Shown one piece after another: positions 13,101-28,100 of a stretch of 64,000 bases of DNA; the first letter of the stretch is position 1, and every line of letters begins with the position of its first letter. Below the pieces are notes generated by a model. That model saw only the letters and a list, made by a program, of their open reading frames with translations. It was not told where the DNA came from and searched no databases. The translations under genes and the position numbers were made by a program. The stretch covers positions 1,915,001 through 1,979,000 of the forward strand of contig NC_065417.1 of the NCBI RefSeq assembly GCF_024362695.1. Direction: 5' to 3'. The stretch is from Pectinophora gossypiella. Its lineage: Eukaryota; Arthropoda; Insecta; Lepidoptera; Gelechiidae.

Positions 13101-16100
13101 CAGTTCTACCACGTTTCTTTGCGTTCTTAACTATGCAAAGAAAATAAAATGATTTAATGTAATTAATCAAGAATAGTTTTTGACCTTGTCAGGAATGCTC
13201 AAGTGGTAAAGTGAAAAGGTCAAAATGTCGCGCCAGACCTTGAATCTAGACTCGCGGCTTAACACTAGAACCCAGGTACTGAAACCCTACGATTGCACGT
13301 CTCACGTGAACCTAGGAAATTCTGTTAGGTCTAAACCTAGGTTGCTTGTTATTTTTAACCTGTAATCTTTAATACGATTTACATGATAAGAACATTTTTT
13401 CGGATTATGAAAGGTTTCATTGACACTATATTATCGTGTGGGTTGTGAGGTGGATTACCAACCTCATCAACCCTGGTGTCCGGGTTACTATTGAGCCGCC
13501 AAAGGCCCCTGACATGGCTCATGTAACGACTACTTACTTACATCAGTAGTAACTGGGACCTTCCGAAGCTCGGATCATCTTACTCTCGGTCAATCAGGTG
13601 ATCAGCCTGTAATGTCCTAACCTGATATGTCCCCACCGGGATTTGAACCCGGGACCTCCGGATCGTGAGCCCAACGCTCAAACCACTAGACCACGGAGGC
13701 CGTCTATACAATTGCATGTACGTTTTGTTGGTGGCTCAACCGTGGTGGCCTACTGAGATAGGGCCCTTATTGCATTCAAAATGTCCATAAAACCTTTCAT
13801 AATCCGAAGTGTAAAAAGAGAAATAAATAACAAACAGTTATTCAAGCACTAATGTCCTACTTTAGTTGCTATTGACACCTTTAAAAGCAATGCTCCAGAT
13901 CACATACAATAGAACAAAAGGTACAGTCATAAGCAATATCATGTACCCACTTTAGAACCCTGTCGCACTATCATATTTGACATTTAATGAGACTTACAGT
14001 TTAATTTGTCAAAAAAGTTAATGTGACAAGGTTTCAAAATGTATACATATTAGTACTCGTGACCGTACGTAACAATCACAATAGTAAACCGTGAAAAATG
14101 TATTCGTTTCGACTTTGAATGGTATGCAGATGTTTACTGCCGGTCGCGCACCGCAAGCTAAACTATTGGTGCTGATTAATGTACACACCATCTCCTTCCT
14201 AGCATTATTCCGTTTTTCACAGGGCCCGCTTACCTAACCTGAAGATGACAGGTCCGGTTTATTACAGAAGCGACTGCCAGTCTGACCTTCCAATCTGCGA
14301 AGGGAAAACCAGCCCGATACAGGTTAGGACACATACCTCCGAAAATGCATTTCTCGGGAATATGGAGCTGAGCACGTGATAATCATTTATGATCCAAATA
14401 TGAATTCGAAAACAAATTCGACAATCATCGGTTTAGGCCTGTGCTGGATTCGAACCTGCGACCTCAAAGTGAGAGGCAAGCGTTCTACCAACTGGGCTAC
14501 CACGGCTCTATTTTACTGATGCAACAATCGAGTTATAAAACTTTAACCCTTTTTAGCCACAAGGAGGATACCACGGAATAGATTTCTTCTATTCCGAATA
14601 CATTTCATTTATTCGAAAATCATAGGTTTTGACCCATGGTGTCTGTGGTGTCCGAAAATAAAATAAAAATCTGTCTTTTTAATTGAGTCAACTATGCGAG
14701 CTAATCTTAGCTTATAGCTCGAGGTATGTAACCGGCATAAGCCTCTCTGAAGTTGTAAAGTCATGGTCTACGGTGCTTCTTTGTATGAAGCAATGGCTTT
14801 TTAAAGACGGATTTATATTCCTGTCCACACGTGCTTTGAGATAATGAAGCTTGGAATAAAGCTCAGCCAACCTGGTATTAATTGTGTTTCTCTAGTTATT
14901 AAAGCGCAGGACCGATCGACGTGGAGATCCTTGGGGGAGGCCTATGCCCAGCAGTGGGCGTCGTACGGCTGATGATGATGATGATGAGTTATTAAATAAC
15001 TAGTAATGCATAATGTACTACATTGATTTAAAACATGTTTTACTGTTGCAGTTTCTTGTCACTTCTCCTCAGCTATAATACCTTGCGAAATGACGTAAGT
15101 AGATTCAAAAATGTTAAATTGCCTTTTTTTTGACGTGACTCATTGTTGATTTGCCGCAGATGGCATTAACTACTTAACTGGACAAATGGGGATCGCTGAA
15201 GGCTCTCACCCGGTACAACGTTTAAGACAACGGGCCTGAGGGTGCTCAGTTGTGTTAAATTGATCTATGATAATTACGTTGAATAAATGATTCTGATTCT
15301 GAGCTTTAAAAAAAACAGCACTGATTTTGTTCTATACAATACGATGGATCATTACTATTTCACTTACTATAAAAAAAAACGCATTTACATAAACATTACA
15401 TTATACAGAGTGTTAGTGACACTGTAACGAAAACTTTAAGGCATAATTCAGACCTTGATTCTGAGTTAATATCAAATGGTACTTTCCGTCGCAAAATTCA
15501 CGAGTTTTTTTGTGTATTATTGAATTATTTTCAATTCCTTACTTTTTTCTCTGCAAAAGTATAGAATTGAAAACATTTTCTAAAACACGGAAAATCCCAC
15601 TTGATATTAAATCAGAACCATGATCCGAATTATCCCTTATATTATCAGAATAGAAATATATCATAGAAAGTTCCTCATTGTAGAGTCAAAATGTAGTATA
15701 AGAAAATGCGTAGTGAAAGTACCCGTGTGTGGAGGTTTCGTAATGATCTTGTGAATCAATGCTTGACTATACAAAGTATACAATCATTCTGTTCAAGTTG
15801 ATGATAGTAAATGATATATTACTTCTTCCAATGATGAAGAAGAGTAGGTACATTCGCTGCAATCATAAGTCATTTATGATTTATATTACCGGCATTCCCA
15901 ATATAATCCCCTCAGGCGACGCCCTGAACCGAGGTTCGCGCCCAACTGGACACCCTGGGCCTGTTGTCTTAAATGTTGTACCAGGCCAGAACACTCAGCG
16001 CTCCTTGTCCAGCCAAGTAGATAATACTATTTGGAGCAAATCTACTATAAGTCACGTAAAATAAAACAGTTTCTATACAGTAACAATAGCACAAAAGCTG

Positions 16101-19100
16101 CATCCAAACTGCATTTTTTCTGGCTAGCAAATCATATCCTATAGTACTATCATAGCCCTATCGCCATTCAAATTATGATAAAACTTGTGTAAAAATAATT
16201 TGATTAGTACATTGGTAATGCAATTATTTTACATAGACGGTAATGTTAGTTACAACAGACACCACTTTAGTACCCACGCACCTCTTAACATGGAATTTCT
16301 CAACTAACCACAACCACAGTGGAATTGAGTTATCATTAGCAAACATTGATGCCTCCGAAGGCCAGTGGTTGAGCTTTGGGCTCGCGGAGGTCCCAGGTTC
16401 GAAACAAAGTGAATACATTATTTTAGCTATGGCACTGTGTTGTGATCGTTGTCAAAAACGTGTACCTCGTGTGAGTAATATGAATGGTGTCTTATTATAA
16501 GCCATAGATCAATTGGCATGTTAGGCTGCACTTATCAAAGCTGTTGCTTAAAATAAAACCCACAAATGAACATAAACCGACGACCTCCGTGGTCCAGGGT
16601 TCGAATCCCGGTGGGGACATATCACAAAAATCACCTTGTGACCCCTAGTTTGGTTAGGACATTACAGGCTGATCATCTGATTGTCCAAAAATTAAGATGA
16701 TCCGTGCTTCGGAAGGCACGTTAAGCCGTTGGTCCCGGTTACTACTTACTGATGTAAGTAAGTAGTCGTTACATGAGCCATGTGAGGGGCCTTTGGCGGC
16801 TCAATAATAACCCTGACACCAGGGTTGATGGGGTTGGTAATTAACCTCACAACCCCCACGATAGAAGAAGAACATAAACCAGTTTAAAAACTTAAACAAT
16901 GACTCAAACAAAATACCGGATAGCGTTAGAATTATACCACCTTAGTATTCCAGCATTGAAAACTTTATCCCCAAGTAACATTAAACCCAAAATTTTGTAA
17001 AATCAACCATCGAGAAGCCACCACCAAACCCGCCACCGAAACCTACCATGGAAATCCCTTAAACCCAAGACTATCACCTACTTCCAACGTAATTATCCAT
17101 GCTTTCTTTCCTCACGATGACTGAAGACATCTTGGTGGCGTAGACTATACAGCTATCCAGAAACGAGGAGTGGGGCGCTACGACCAAGATTGGCGCCTCC
17201 TGCCTGCTCGCTTGGCGCCCCCTGATCGTTATCGCCATGCCTCCAGCTAGGTATGACAGCTTGCCGATGAAACATATTAGCGGCTTCAGGGCCCTAAGGA
17301 AAAACGAAATGAAAATAAAATGAAAAAATACATATTATGAACCGAACGGATTCGCTTATGAATCTTGGGAGGATAAACGGCTCACCGGGCCGCTGGATGC
17401 GGGCAGCGCAGTACCAATCGTCGTGGAGATCGGAAGGCCTATGCCCAGCAGTGCGCGTCGTACGGCTGATGATGATGAAACGGGTCACATCGAAGCAATT
17501 CATCTAAAAACGCAATATTGTAATTTTACATTTGTTTGCATTGCTCACTTACTTTTATATGCGCAAATGTCAAATTACAATATTTCTTTTTCAGGTGACT
17601 TGTTACGATGGGGCCTTTTTAATCCCCCTCTGCCGTGTTTATCAAAACTAACAAGCCTAGGTAGACGTTCTCAAGTTACAAGTTACTCTCAAGTACGTGT
17701 AAATTACATTTATCAGAAACAGTAGAGCGATTGTAAATATACTTGTGAAATAAATATTGACACTTCAAATGTTGTGGTAACATCTCTCAAAATAGAAACC
17801 GAGCCGGATCACCGCTTTGGAATGTTTTCAGCTAATTTTATTGTCATGTTAAAAGGACGTAAACCTTCTATCGAGTCAAGGAAAATAAGTAGTTGAATAC
17901 TTATTTTAATTATTAAGTATTTATTTTTACCAAGTATTAACCATGAAATCGCTAAAACTACTGATGCCTTCAACCTTCATACCCTTTTAAAAAATAATTA
18001 ATTAAAAAATTAAATCCAAACTCTAAGGACCATGACCTGAAATTTTAGTTTAAAAAAACTGGAACGTGAAATCCAAGGTTGGATGATAAAAAATAATTTT
18101 ATGCTTATTTTGTAGTTGTTTTTTTGTAAATGTTTTGAATCAGATAATAATTATATTTTATCGTAATTTATATAATGTGATTGCACTGAATAAATATACG
18201 GCTTCTAAAGTCTTTTATGGTGTCTTTTGTGGCATTGGATTGGGTGTTTTATTATTGAAAGTAGTCAATAAAATAATACATGTAAAGGAGGGTCGTTACT
18301 TTTAGAATTAATCTATTATTTTGACAGAATTTGAATTAAGTACTTTATTGTTGTTTTGTTTTTCCCTCGTGGAGACAACAATAAAGTAATTCATTCTGAA
18401 TTCAAATACTGATACACGGTAAATCTAATAATTGAAGAACATGTAAATTTGCATTCATTTGTATTCGGAAAAACTATGATTGTCGAGGGAAATTAAGAAA
18501 ATAAATGTAAGTACGTTCGATCGAACTTTCCAACTTCGAACGTTTTAACGAAATTAGCTGTTTGTTGTTGTTAACGAATGTAGCAAGGTAACATTGATGC
18601 CCTGCGCCGAGGTTCGCGCCCAACTGGGAACCCTCAGGCGGCTTAGACCTGTTGTTTTAAATTTTGTATTCAGCGCTCACTATTTGTCCGGCCAAATAGT
18701 TAATGTCATCTGTGAGAAAAATATAAAGGTCTGTAACTCTGTATAATAATTCTAAGTCTTTGCCAGACTCACTGATCCTTAAGATACGAGTTCTTCCTAC
18801 TTTTGGGGTCAGAGAATCGGTTTTTTTTTTATCTCCATTACTACCTCTTCTATTGTATATTTCTTTTGTGACAGTTATTTAAAATAAATAAATAATAAAA
18901 AATAGTTTTTTAATTAAAATAATGAAAAAAACGATTAGAAAAAAATATTATTTATTATGTTAAAAAATATATTTACTTTTCTTTTCTTTTATACAGCAAA
19001 GCATGTTATTCCTTATAACATACATTATTACAAATACGGCAATGCGGTGGTTTGCTACTGTTGAACTTAGATCAGCTGTTCCCAAACTTTTTAATTGCAG

Positions 19101-22100
19101 TCACAAGACAATAAGAAAAAATATTTCTAAGCTTTACATTAAACCCCGTATTTATTGTAAATGAGGGAGAAATGTTGAGACAATATTATTTAATTCTACT
19201 CAAATAACATTCTCCGGAATTTTAATATAATGTTTTAAAAATTATACATTTCTCTTGAGTTACAGATAAGTATAATAAATATTGAATGCCTTTCATACCT
19301 CACAATGTCCGCGTATGCAATACAATGACATTGTGATGATGTATTTTCAAACCAGTGAACGCTTTGTGATAAAAACATCCATCGCGGTATTCATAACGTC
19401 TTCTTTCAAAGAGAAGAAATATCAAAACATTCTGAGGATTCAAACGTTTCGACCCTATTCTTTGAGATTTCATTCAGCAATATTCTGTAAAAAAGTAGCA
19501 TTTTATTTTCTTGTTTGGTAGGCAATGGCTGGTTTATAAGATGTCTATTGATACTCGCGTTATGAATAAAGTAGGTAAGTAGATAAATTAATTTTAGTTA
19601 GATAAGTCATGTCAAAAAAGGATAAATTCATTGTAAAAATATTTCTATCTCAATTTATCCAGAATGTAAACAAATATTCTTCATCACCTCTATCGATATT
19701 ACCTGAACACATTTTATTAACTACCTATGAAAAAAAAACATAAGACATAACTGTGTTCCTAATTGGGGTAGTCAGAGGTACCATCGCATGATAAACTAAA
19801 TAAACAAACCCCGCCGAGCTTCCTCTAAAAAAAAATCTAACTACAAACACATTAAACACATAGCATTCATACAAAAGCACAAAACAGTCCACAAAAATAA
19901 AAGAAAGCATCCAAAAACAGCTGACGAAACGCCAAAAGACAAACGAAAAGAAAGCTAAACTGCAAAACGACTAAATGCAAAAGAAAAATCAACCAAAATC
20001 GTAGCTGAGACAAAAAATATGTTATTACAAAACGAAGGTGAAAGATACACTAGGTTTCAAATAATAACGCGTGCCACGAAAGAAGTCGACGGATTTTAAT
20101 GGAACTAATTGACAAATCATAATAATTCTATGCAAAACTGCGACAGTAGCGCCGCCGCGGCCACGGGACTTCTTTTGTGACACGGACTATATTTAAAACC
20201 TAGTTTATCTTTTAGTCTTCGTTTTGTAATTAAGCTGTTATATTCTAACAAACACTTGAACGACAGAAAATAGACTAAGTTCATCCGGTTAAGAGTCAGC
20301 GATATCTAAATATGATTTCTTAATTCATGGGGTGGACGTGCCCGAAATGATATGCATGGTCACCCGCGGCACAGCAACCGTGACGCGCGCGACGCGAATT
20401 ATATCGAAGGCTTCAACCATGCCGCTAAAGCTATCTACGTGGATAAACATCGTACGGTCGAGACCCTCGATATAATTTGCGAATAAGAAAACGACAGGAT
20501 AAATAAAAGTAGTAGTCTATGCAGGAATCAGGGCCAATGTAATATTTATTTAGAATTACAATTGTTCTTTTTTGCATGCTATAGATTTCAAGCCAAATAG
20601 GCTAAATGCGACTTTATAATCAATTTAAAACTCAATTAATTGCGAAGAAAGAATTTTGAATTAGCAACCAGATTGAAGATATTATATTTTGTTTTTTTTT
20701 TCCACCTTAGTTTTGACAACCACTGACTCTTAACCAACAATCACTACACCTACGTCCAATGAAGGGGAGTCGCGCTGTATCAGCCTTCGCCACCACACTT
20801 GGAGCCCCGAGCACCACGATGGCAATAGCATCGAAGAATGAGGAGTGTGGCGCCATCACCACGACCGGCGCGTCTCGCGGGTGCGCTGGCTTGTGATGGT
20901 GGCCCAGGATCCTGACTCGGTGGAAACCCGCCGCCACCACCACCAGCCGCATCAGGGACAGGATCGAGAACCGGAGTTTGCTACAATAAAGGAATTATGA
21001 TTACCATTGACCTCGTATATAAACAAATAGACTACAATACTTTGTAAAAAAACGTGCGCGGCGCATCTTGTCACTAAACAACGACGTGTCAAGGTTGAAT
21101 TTAGTCGCTATGGTCGTAATGACGACACTGTACAACCGATATTGCTCTTAATTTTAACAGCCATAACATCTTAATTTAAGCGAACGAATTTGTACTATCT
21201 ATATAACTTAATATATACGTATTTAAAACACAGTTCGGTCGTTGTTTTTAGAAAATCTTTAGCGACTGTCAGTCTATTTGTTTATACTATGTCAGTGGAT
21301 TACACACATTAATACAGTAATGAGATACTCTATCGAGGTCAATCGACTAATATCTCTGTAGTAACATATTATACCTGAATGCTTCATAGAAATTAAAGAA
21401 ACCACAGACACACGAAAGCCAGCTAGTTTCTAACTAGTCAAAATAAACGCAATAAAGGCTGGCTCTGACACATCATACGCGTAGGTACTGCGGGTTTGAT
21501 TCCACCTTTAAATAATTCACGTCACTACCTCTAGTTCGGTTAAGAGATTATCATTTTACTTTATTTTACTCATAGATATCCAACAGCAGTTTTACGAGTA
21601 ATCACCTGATTTCCTGAAAAATAGATGATTCCGCACTTCAGAAGGCACGTGAAGCTTTTGGCAGTATGTATGTAGATGCCTACCTATAGCGCCTCAATGA
21701 TAAAATTTACTTATAAAGTACTGTATATTCTACCGTAACAGATCTATGGTATTCAGTAGCCTCTTAATACACGCGGAACAGAAAAGTATCTTAAAACGCG
21801 AAACAAAACACCCAAGAACCTATACCCATATCTGAATTTGATTTTCTCAAATAATTTTCTTTCATATTACATAAGTCTTAGTAAAACATATAGTTTATTG
21901 CTAAGGTCACTCACAGTCAAGTTATTTACTGCTAAGTTATTATTTTCCCAGACTTAGTTACTAATAAATCATTTACTCTTAAGCTGTAGCTAGGAAATTA
22001 GCGAACAGAGCCTCAAATTAGAATAAAACACATTTTAATAATAAAATAATTATCATACAACTTTTTTGGGGTTATGTACGAAAGAATTGACAGAAAAAAT

Positions 22101-25100
22101 AAATAGCTCATTTACATGAGCATATTCTATATAAAAAAGCTTCATCATATCACTAATTTAAGAGCCACTCTCTTGTCGGTGTAGCATTCTCCATTCCTGT
22201 CTATCGAAGACCAATTCCTTCACTTCCTTACAAGACACAACGTTCGCCTTCTCTATAATCTGTTCTATGTAAGCCCTTCTTGCTCTTCCTTCCCCTTCCT
22301 CTCTGTCCTTGTAGCTTCCCTTCTATGATGTTTTTAATAAATTCGTCGTGTCTTATTAAGTGTCAAATCCTCTTGTCTCTTCTATCCTCATTAGTAAACA
22401 AGCTTATTGTAAGATTAATGATTACCTAAATGATAAAAAACGTGTAATTTATACCTAATATATAGATTTAAAACATGTGTTGCTGTTGCAGTTTCTTGGC
22501 ATTTCTTCTCGAGAACATCTTGCGAAATGTCGTAGATTCAAAAATGACAAATTGACCTTTAACAAGTTTATCTATGATAATGAGGGAGTTTCCAATCGGC
22601 GTTCGCCAAAAACACGATAGATGGCGTTTTTAAGTTTTTTCGTTTAACCTTCTAATTTCATGGATAACAGACATATTCATCCTTTATATTTGTTTTTCAG
22701 TATAAATGATGACCCTTTTTATTACACCAAGGTACAATTACAACTTCCACCCATTATTATTCTGATCAAAAAAGAGAAGCAATATAGGTAGCAACATAAT
22801 TCATAATGTGATCCAATTAGTTTTATGTATGCGTCTGCCATTACATTACATTTTTGAATAATTATGTACCCCAGCAATGAGAAAATAAGTAATTATCACG
22901 TTAGAAGTGAACAACGCCATCTATCGTGTGTTTGGGGAACGTGGATTGGAAAGTACCTCATTACGATGAATAAACGATTCTGATTCTGAATGGGGTACTA
23001 GACTTAACGCTAATCGCCGTAAACACTTCTCGGGGCCCAGAAGCGATTTATCTCGATACTACCTCGAGCGGTAAACTATCCTAATAGAAAGCACTCCACT
23101 AAATAATTACCTTCGCAAACCAAAATTGATTGAACCTGTCTCACCTTCCAACCCGCGAAAGAAAAACCAGCCCAATACAGGTTAGGTCACATACCTCCGA
23201 AAATGCATTTCTCGGGAATGTGGGTTTCCTCATGATGTTTTTCTTCACCTCTGAGCATGTGATGATCATTTATGATCCAAACATGAATTCGAAAACAAAT
23301 CCGACAATCATTGATTTAGGCCTGTGCTGGATTCGAACTTGCGACCTCAAAGTGAGAGGCAAGCGTTCTACACGGCTTTACTGTCACTAGTATTTCCTAA
23401 TAATAAATTGCTTTATCAATGCGATATCACGTAAATCTTTGTGCCTACGAATATGTTATCTATATTATCCAAACCCGGAAGGGACACTCTCTACCAAGTA
23501 TTCATGGGATTCTCTTAAAACGCATAAATGTTTTTGTCATAATTTAAACTATCATAATCCTTTTTGCATAACGTTTTTTATCATAATAGTACTTTCCCAT
23601 AATAACATCTAGGAATACTGGTTTGTTAGGTGTAACTTATTTTTGGAATAATATTTGTTGGTATAAATTTGATTCGCATATAAATAGGTAAGTATCCATA
23701 ATTCTTTTTTAGATTAATAGTGTTTTGTCGTAATTTTTACAAGGCATAACAGTAGGTTAGGGTGCGGCGGGGGTGGCCCTTGGGCCACCCCTACGCCGCC
23801 AGCATGTTTAGCTTACACACGAAAAGTATACTGAATGATGACCAATAGCATGAAATAGTGTCAAAAAATATAAAAAGTCACAATCATGAACCAAATGCAG
23901 CGTTGCAGCCAAGGAAAAAGTAAGTTTCGAAAATGTTCAAAGTTGTGCCAAAACTTTTCTTATTCGGAGTATAGTTTTTATGCTTATAATAATTATGCTT
24001 ATATATCATTATTCTCATTAATTATTATGCTTAAAGTAGTTAAGAGTTTCAAAATTATGCTTGAAAAGTTATGATAAATTAATACTATGCGTAACTAATA
24101 ATAGGATAAGTAACAGTATGCCATGGTAAATTATTACAAAAAAAATATGAGTAAAAATAGAGAACCAGTATTATTCATACCTATACAAATGGTTAACTTT
24201 ATCCGAATTTAGGTAGGTTTAGCGCTGGCTTCACTGCTTTCTTTAATAAGTCCATAATAAAATGGGCCATGTGAACATTGAATGTTAAATTAAACACTCT
24301 AAACAGATTCGAAATTCCACTTGATATCAAGTCAGAATCATGGTCTGAATCATCCCGCTCAGTATTCGTAACACTAACACCCATTCGCATACGTAATCAT
24401 GAGCATTATCATGTACCCACTTTACAACCCTGTCGCACTATCATATTTGACATTTAATGAGATTTACGGTTTCATTTGTCAAAAAAGTTAATGTGACATA
24501 GTTTCAAAGTGTATACATATTAGTACTCGTGACCGTACTTGTATGGCTACTTGTACGTACTGAATACAAGTGGAATTTTCCATCACAAGAGTATACAATT
24601 TATCTTCTATCGTGTGGGTTGTGAGGTGAATTACCAACCTCATCAACCCTGGTGTCAGGGTTATTACTGAGCAGCCAATGGCTCATATAACGACCATTTA
24701 CTTACCATTAGTAAGTAGTAACCGGGACCAACGGCTTAACGTGCCTTCCGAAGCACGAATCTTCTTACTTTCAGACAATCAGGTGATCAGCCTGTAATGT
24801 CCTAACCAAACTAGGGATCACAAAGTGATTATTGTGATATGTCCCCACCGGGATTCGAACCGGGGACCTCCGGATCGTAAGCCCAACGCTCAATCAGTGA
24901 ACCACAGAGGTCATTTTATACAATTGAAAATAATTTAAATAAACACAAAAACAGTCATGAATTTTGCGACGGAAAACTCCACTTGATATTAACTCAGAAT
25001 CATGGTCTGAATCATCCCCTTCAGTATTCGTTACGTCTAACAAGCCTGTATATCACGGGTTATAATTTTATCTACCGCGTTTTATCGCACCTCTATCACT

Positions 25101-28100
25101 ATCGCACTTCCGATTGAGAGAATGAGTACCGTTCGTATGTCCACACGTCACTACTTGATGGTTTAACAACCCGAGTAATTTCTACTTTTACTTTTACTTG
25201 GTAAAGTAATGTTGCTGGCTGTGTAGCGACAAGCGAACATTTACCAAGAACATAACATAGACATACGGTCACGAGCATTAATATGTATACACTTTGGTAC
25301 CATGTCACATTAACTTTTTTGACAAATTGATCTGTAAGTCTCACTAAATGTCAAATATGTTAGTGCGACAGAGTCCTAAAGTGCGTACATTATATTGCTC
25401 ATGACTGTACATACATAAACAGCCTACGTCCCACTGCTGGGCACAGGTCTCCCCTCAATCAACCGGAGGGGGTATGGAGCATACTCCACCACGCTGCTCC
25501 ACTGCGGGTTAGTGGAGGTGATTTTTACGGCTAATACCCGGGACCAACGGCTTAACGTGCCCTCCGAAGCACGGAATCATTTATTTATTTATTTATAAAG
25601 GTACATACAACATTACAGTGTAATCCAATGCGCTGTATGACGAGAAAAGAAATCTTACTTTTTCGGACAATCAGGTGATTCAAGCCTGAAAATTCCTTAC
25701 CAAACAAAGGACAGTCTCACAAAGTGATTTCGACAATGTCCCTATCGGAAATCGAACCCGGACCTCCAGAGTGTGAGCCTAACGCTCTAACCATTAGACC
25801 ACAGAGGCTGTTACCAAGAACATAGAATAAAGAATAATACTACGTATAACGGTAACTCTCCGCCCCGCGCGAATTTGCCCCGGACGTGACCTCACCTTCT
25901 CTGTGTTTTACTTTAGTCACACCCCGGACACTGGTTACATACAAACAACCTCGTTGTACACAGACACTACACATTGACATTATCGTATCGCATCTGTGTG
26001 TGTGACGTCGGACGTCATACGATTCAAGTCTCAACTATGTTTGAGGGGGGGTGAGGTAAACCTAACTCAGACGGTGGGGAGCGGAAAGTTGCATTCTATA
26101 CCTAGTATTATTCCTTATCCTATGCTTTAGTAGCAAATGGCCGTAAGCGGCTCCTTAGCCGCTCTCCTTAATAGAAGCGTGCGCAGACTATCTGTCGCTC
26201 ACACACACGTTAGGAATGAGATTTTTGTATGGGATGGCCGGGGAGTGTGAAGAAAAAAAATAAAAAGTTATTATTACTGGCAGGCAACATTCCTTTATCA
26301 AATATGGTAAAAAAATGTACGCGCACTGCATATATTCACGACACTTATTGAACTGGGAAAAACATGCAATAGACATCAACGGGATCATAAATTTTCCACG
26401 ATTTGACAAATTAATTAAATTAAATGTGGGATAAAAAAGTATTTTTTCATTCAAATGCTTTTTTATCTAAATTGATGTAGATTTTCATGATAATAATTAT
26501 TTAATATTAAATACCTACATTTTAAGAATAAAATCAGCCTTATAATATTTATTTTTTTGCAAAATAAGTAATACTTTAGGCATAACAACAATTTATATTT
26601 TTGTTATTTTAGAAAGTAAAAGCAATGACTTCCTGCAGTAATTGCTTTTTTTCTTTTGATAGACAGTTTAATGGAGGGGACGGCGCGTACGCAGTCCCCA
26701 CTACCAAAAATAACGCACCCGAGTTATCCACATTAGGGATAATCGCAGGGGTCAACCCGTCCGCAGTGCAATGGACAGGCCTCGCCCTGGGGGAACCGCC
26801 TTCTTGATCACGGTGTCCCCTGTGCCAGGTAAGTATGCTTTTCGGAGCTCAACTCAAACTATTTACGCGTTAGCCGGCGAATCTTAACACCGCGATGTAG
26901 AAATGTAGTGAACGGAACAGCGACATCCAGCGGATTCTTGAGGAACTAATTTTGCAATTATTGGTAAAGTTTTTTTTCTATTTTGATGGTTTTTACACAT
27001 AAAAAATATTTAATAAATATAATATTATTACCCTGTATTTGTAAAAGAGTATTTTCTTTAGTTTTAGGAACTTATCCACCTCAATAAGGAAAACATTTTT
27101 ACGCGATCGTGAGAATGTGTGTTTCTAGTTTTAATGATACCTACTTTAAATGTAAATGATTAAAAAAATCTCTTATGAGGAACTTTCCAGGCTACGTTAC
27201 TACGTTAACAATATAGATGGCGCTGTAAACATTTTCCTTCGTTTAATTTTCTAATTTATAATAACAGACATAGTGCATCTTTTATCTTTGTTTTTAGGTA
27301 TAAATGATGACCCTTTTTATTACACCCAGGCACAATGACATCTTCCACCCATTATTATTCTGATCAATATAAAGAGAAGCAATATATATGTAGCAACATA
27401 ATTCTATATACATATAATGTGATCCAAATATCAAGCAACAATTATTTTTATATAAGCTTCTTACATTATATTTTTGAATAGTTATGTACCCGAGTAATGA
27501 GAAAATAGGTAATTATCACGTTAAATCTCGACAGCGCCATCAATTTTTTTTTTTTTTGGTACCTGGCGTGGTAAGTCCATCATTGAATAGACAGAACCAA
27601 AAAAACATATTATTATTATTACTACGGTCACGAGCATTAATATGTATACACTTTGGTACCATGTCACATTAACTTTTTTGACAAATTGAACTGTAAGTCT
27701 CAATAAATGACAAATATGTTAGTGCGACAGAGTCCTAAAGTGGGTACATTATATTGCTCATGACTGTACATACAACAAGAGGAAAAAAAAGACGGACGGG
27801 TCGAGATGACACACATATTCGAGAGTGATTCGGAAGCATTGCAGCGGTCATAAAATAAAAACCGGTTTATTTATAAAACTGTCTTGAGTACGCAAGTCGG
27901 GTTACTAAGTATGCTTACTTAGTTTTGACCCTCTTCATCATCATCTCCAGCATGGTCCCGTTTCTCACAGGGTCCGCTTACCTAACCTGAAGATTTGACA
28001 GGTCTGGTTTTTTACAGAAACAACTGAGAAATTTAAGAATAAAATAGGCAGCCTTATTGCTAAACAGCAATATCTGCCAGGCAACCTCAGGGTGAAAGAA

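Noticed and set aside
20707..20753. Continuation of the exon 3a frame to a stop at 20707
   Set aside because: The frame runs past a good donor (GTAGGT), and exon 4 fits the donor phase exactly; the extension is intronic.
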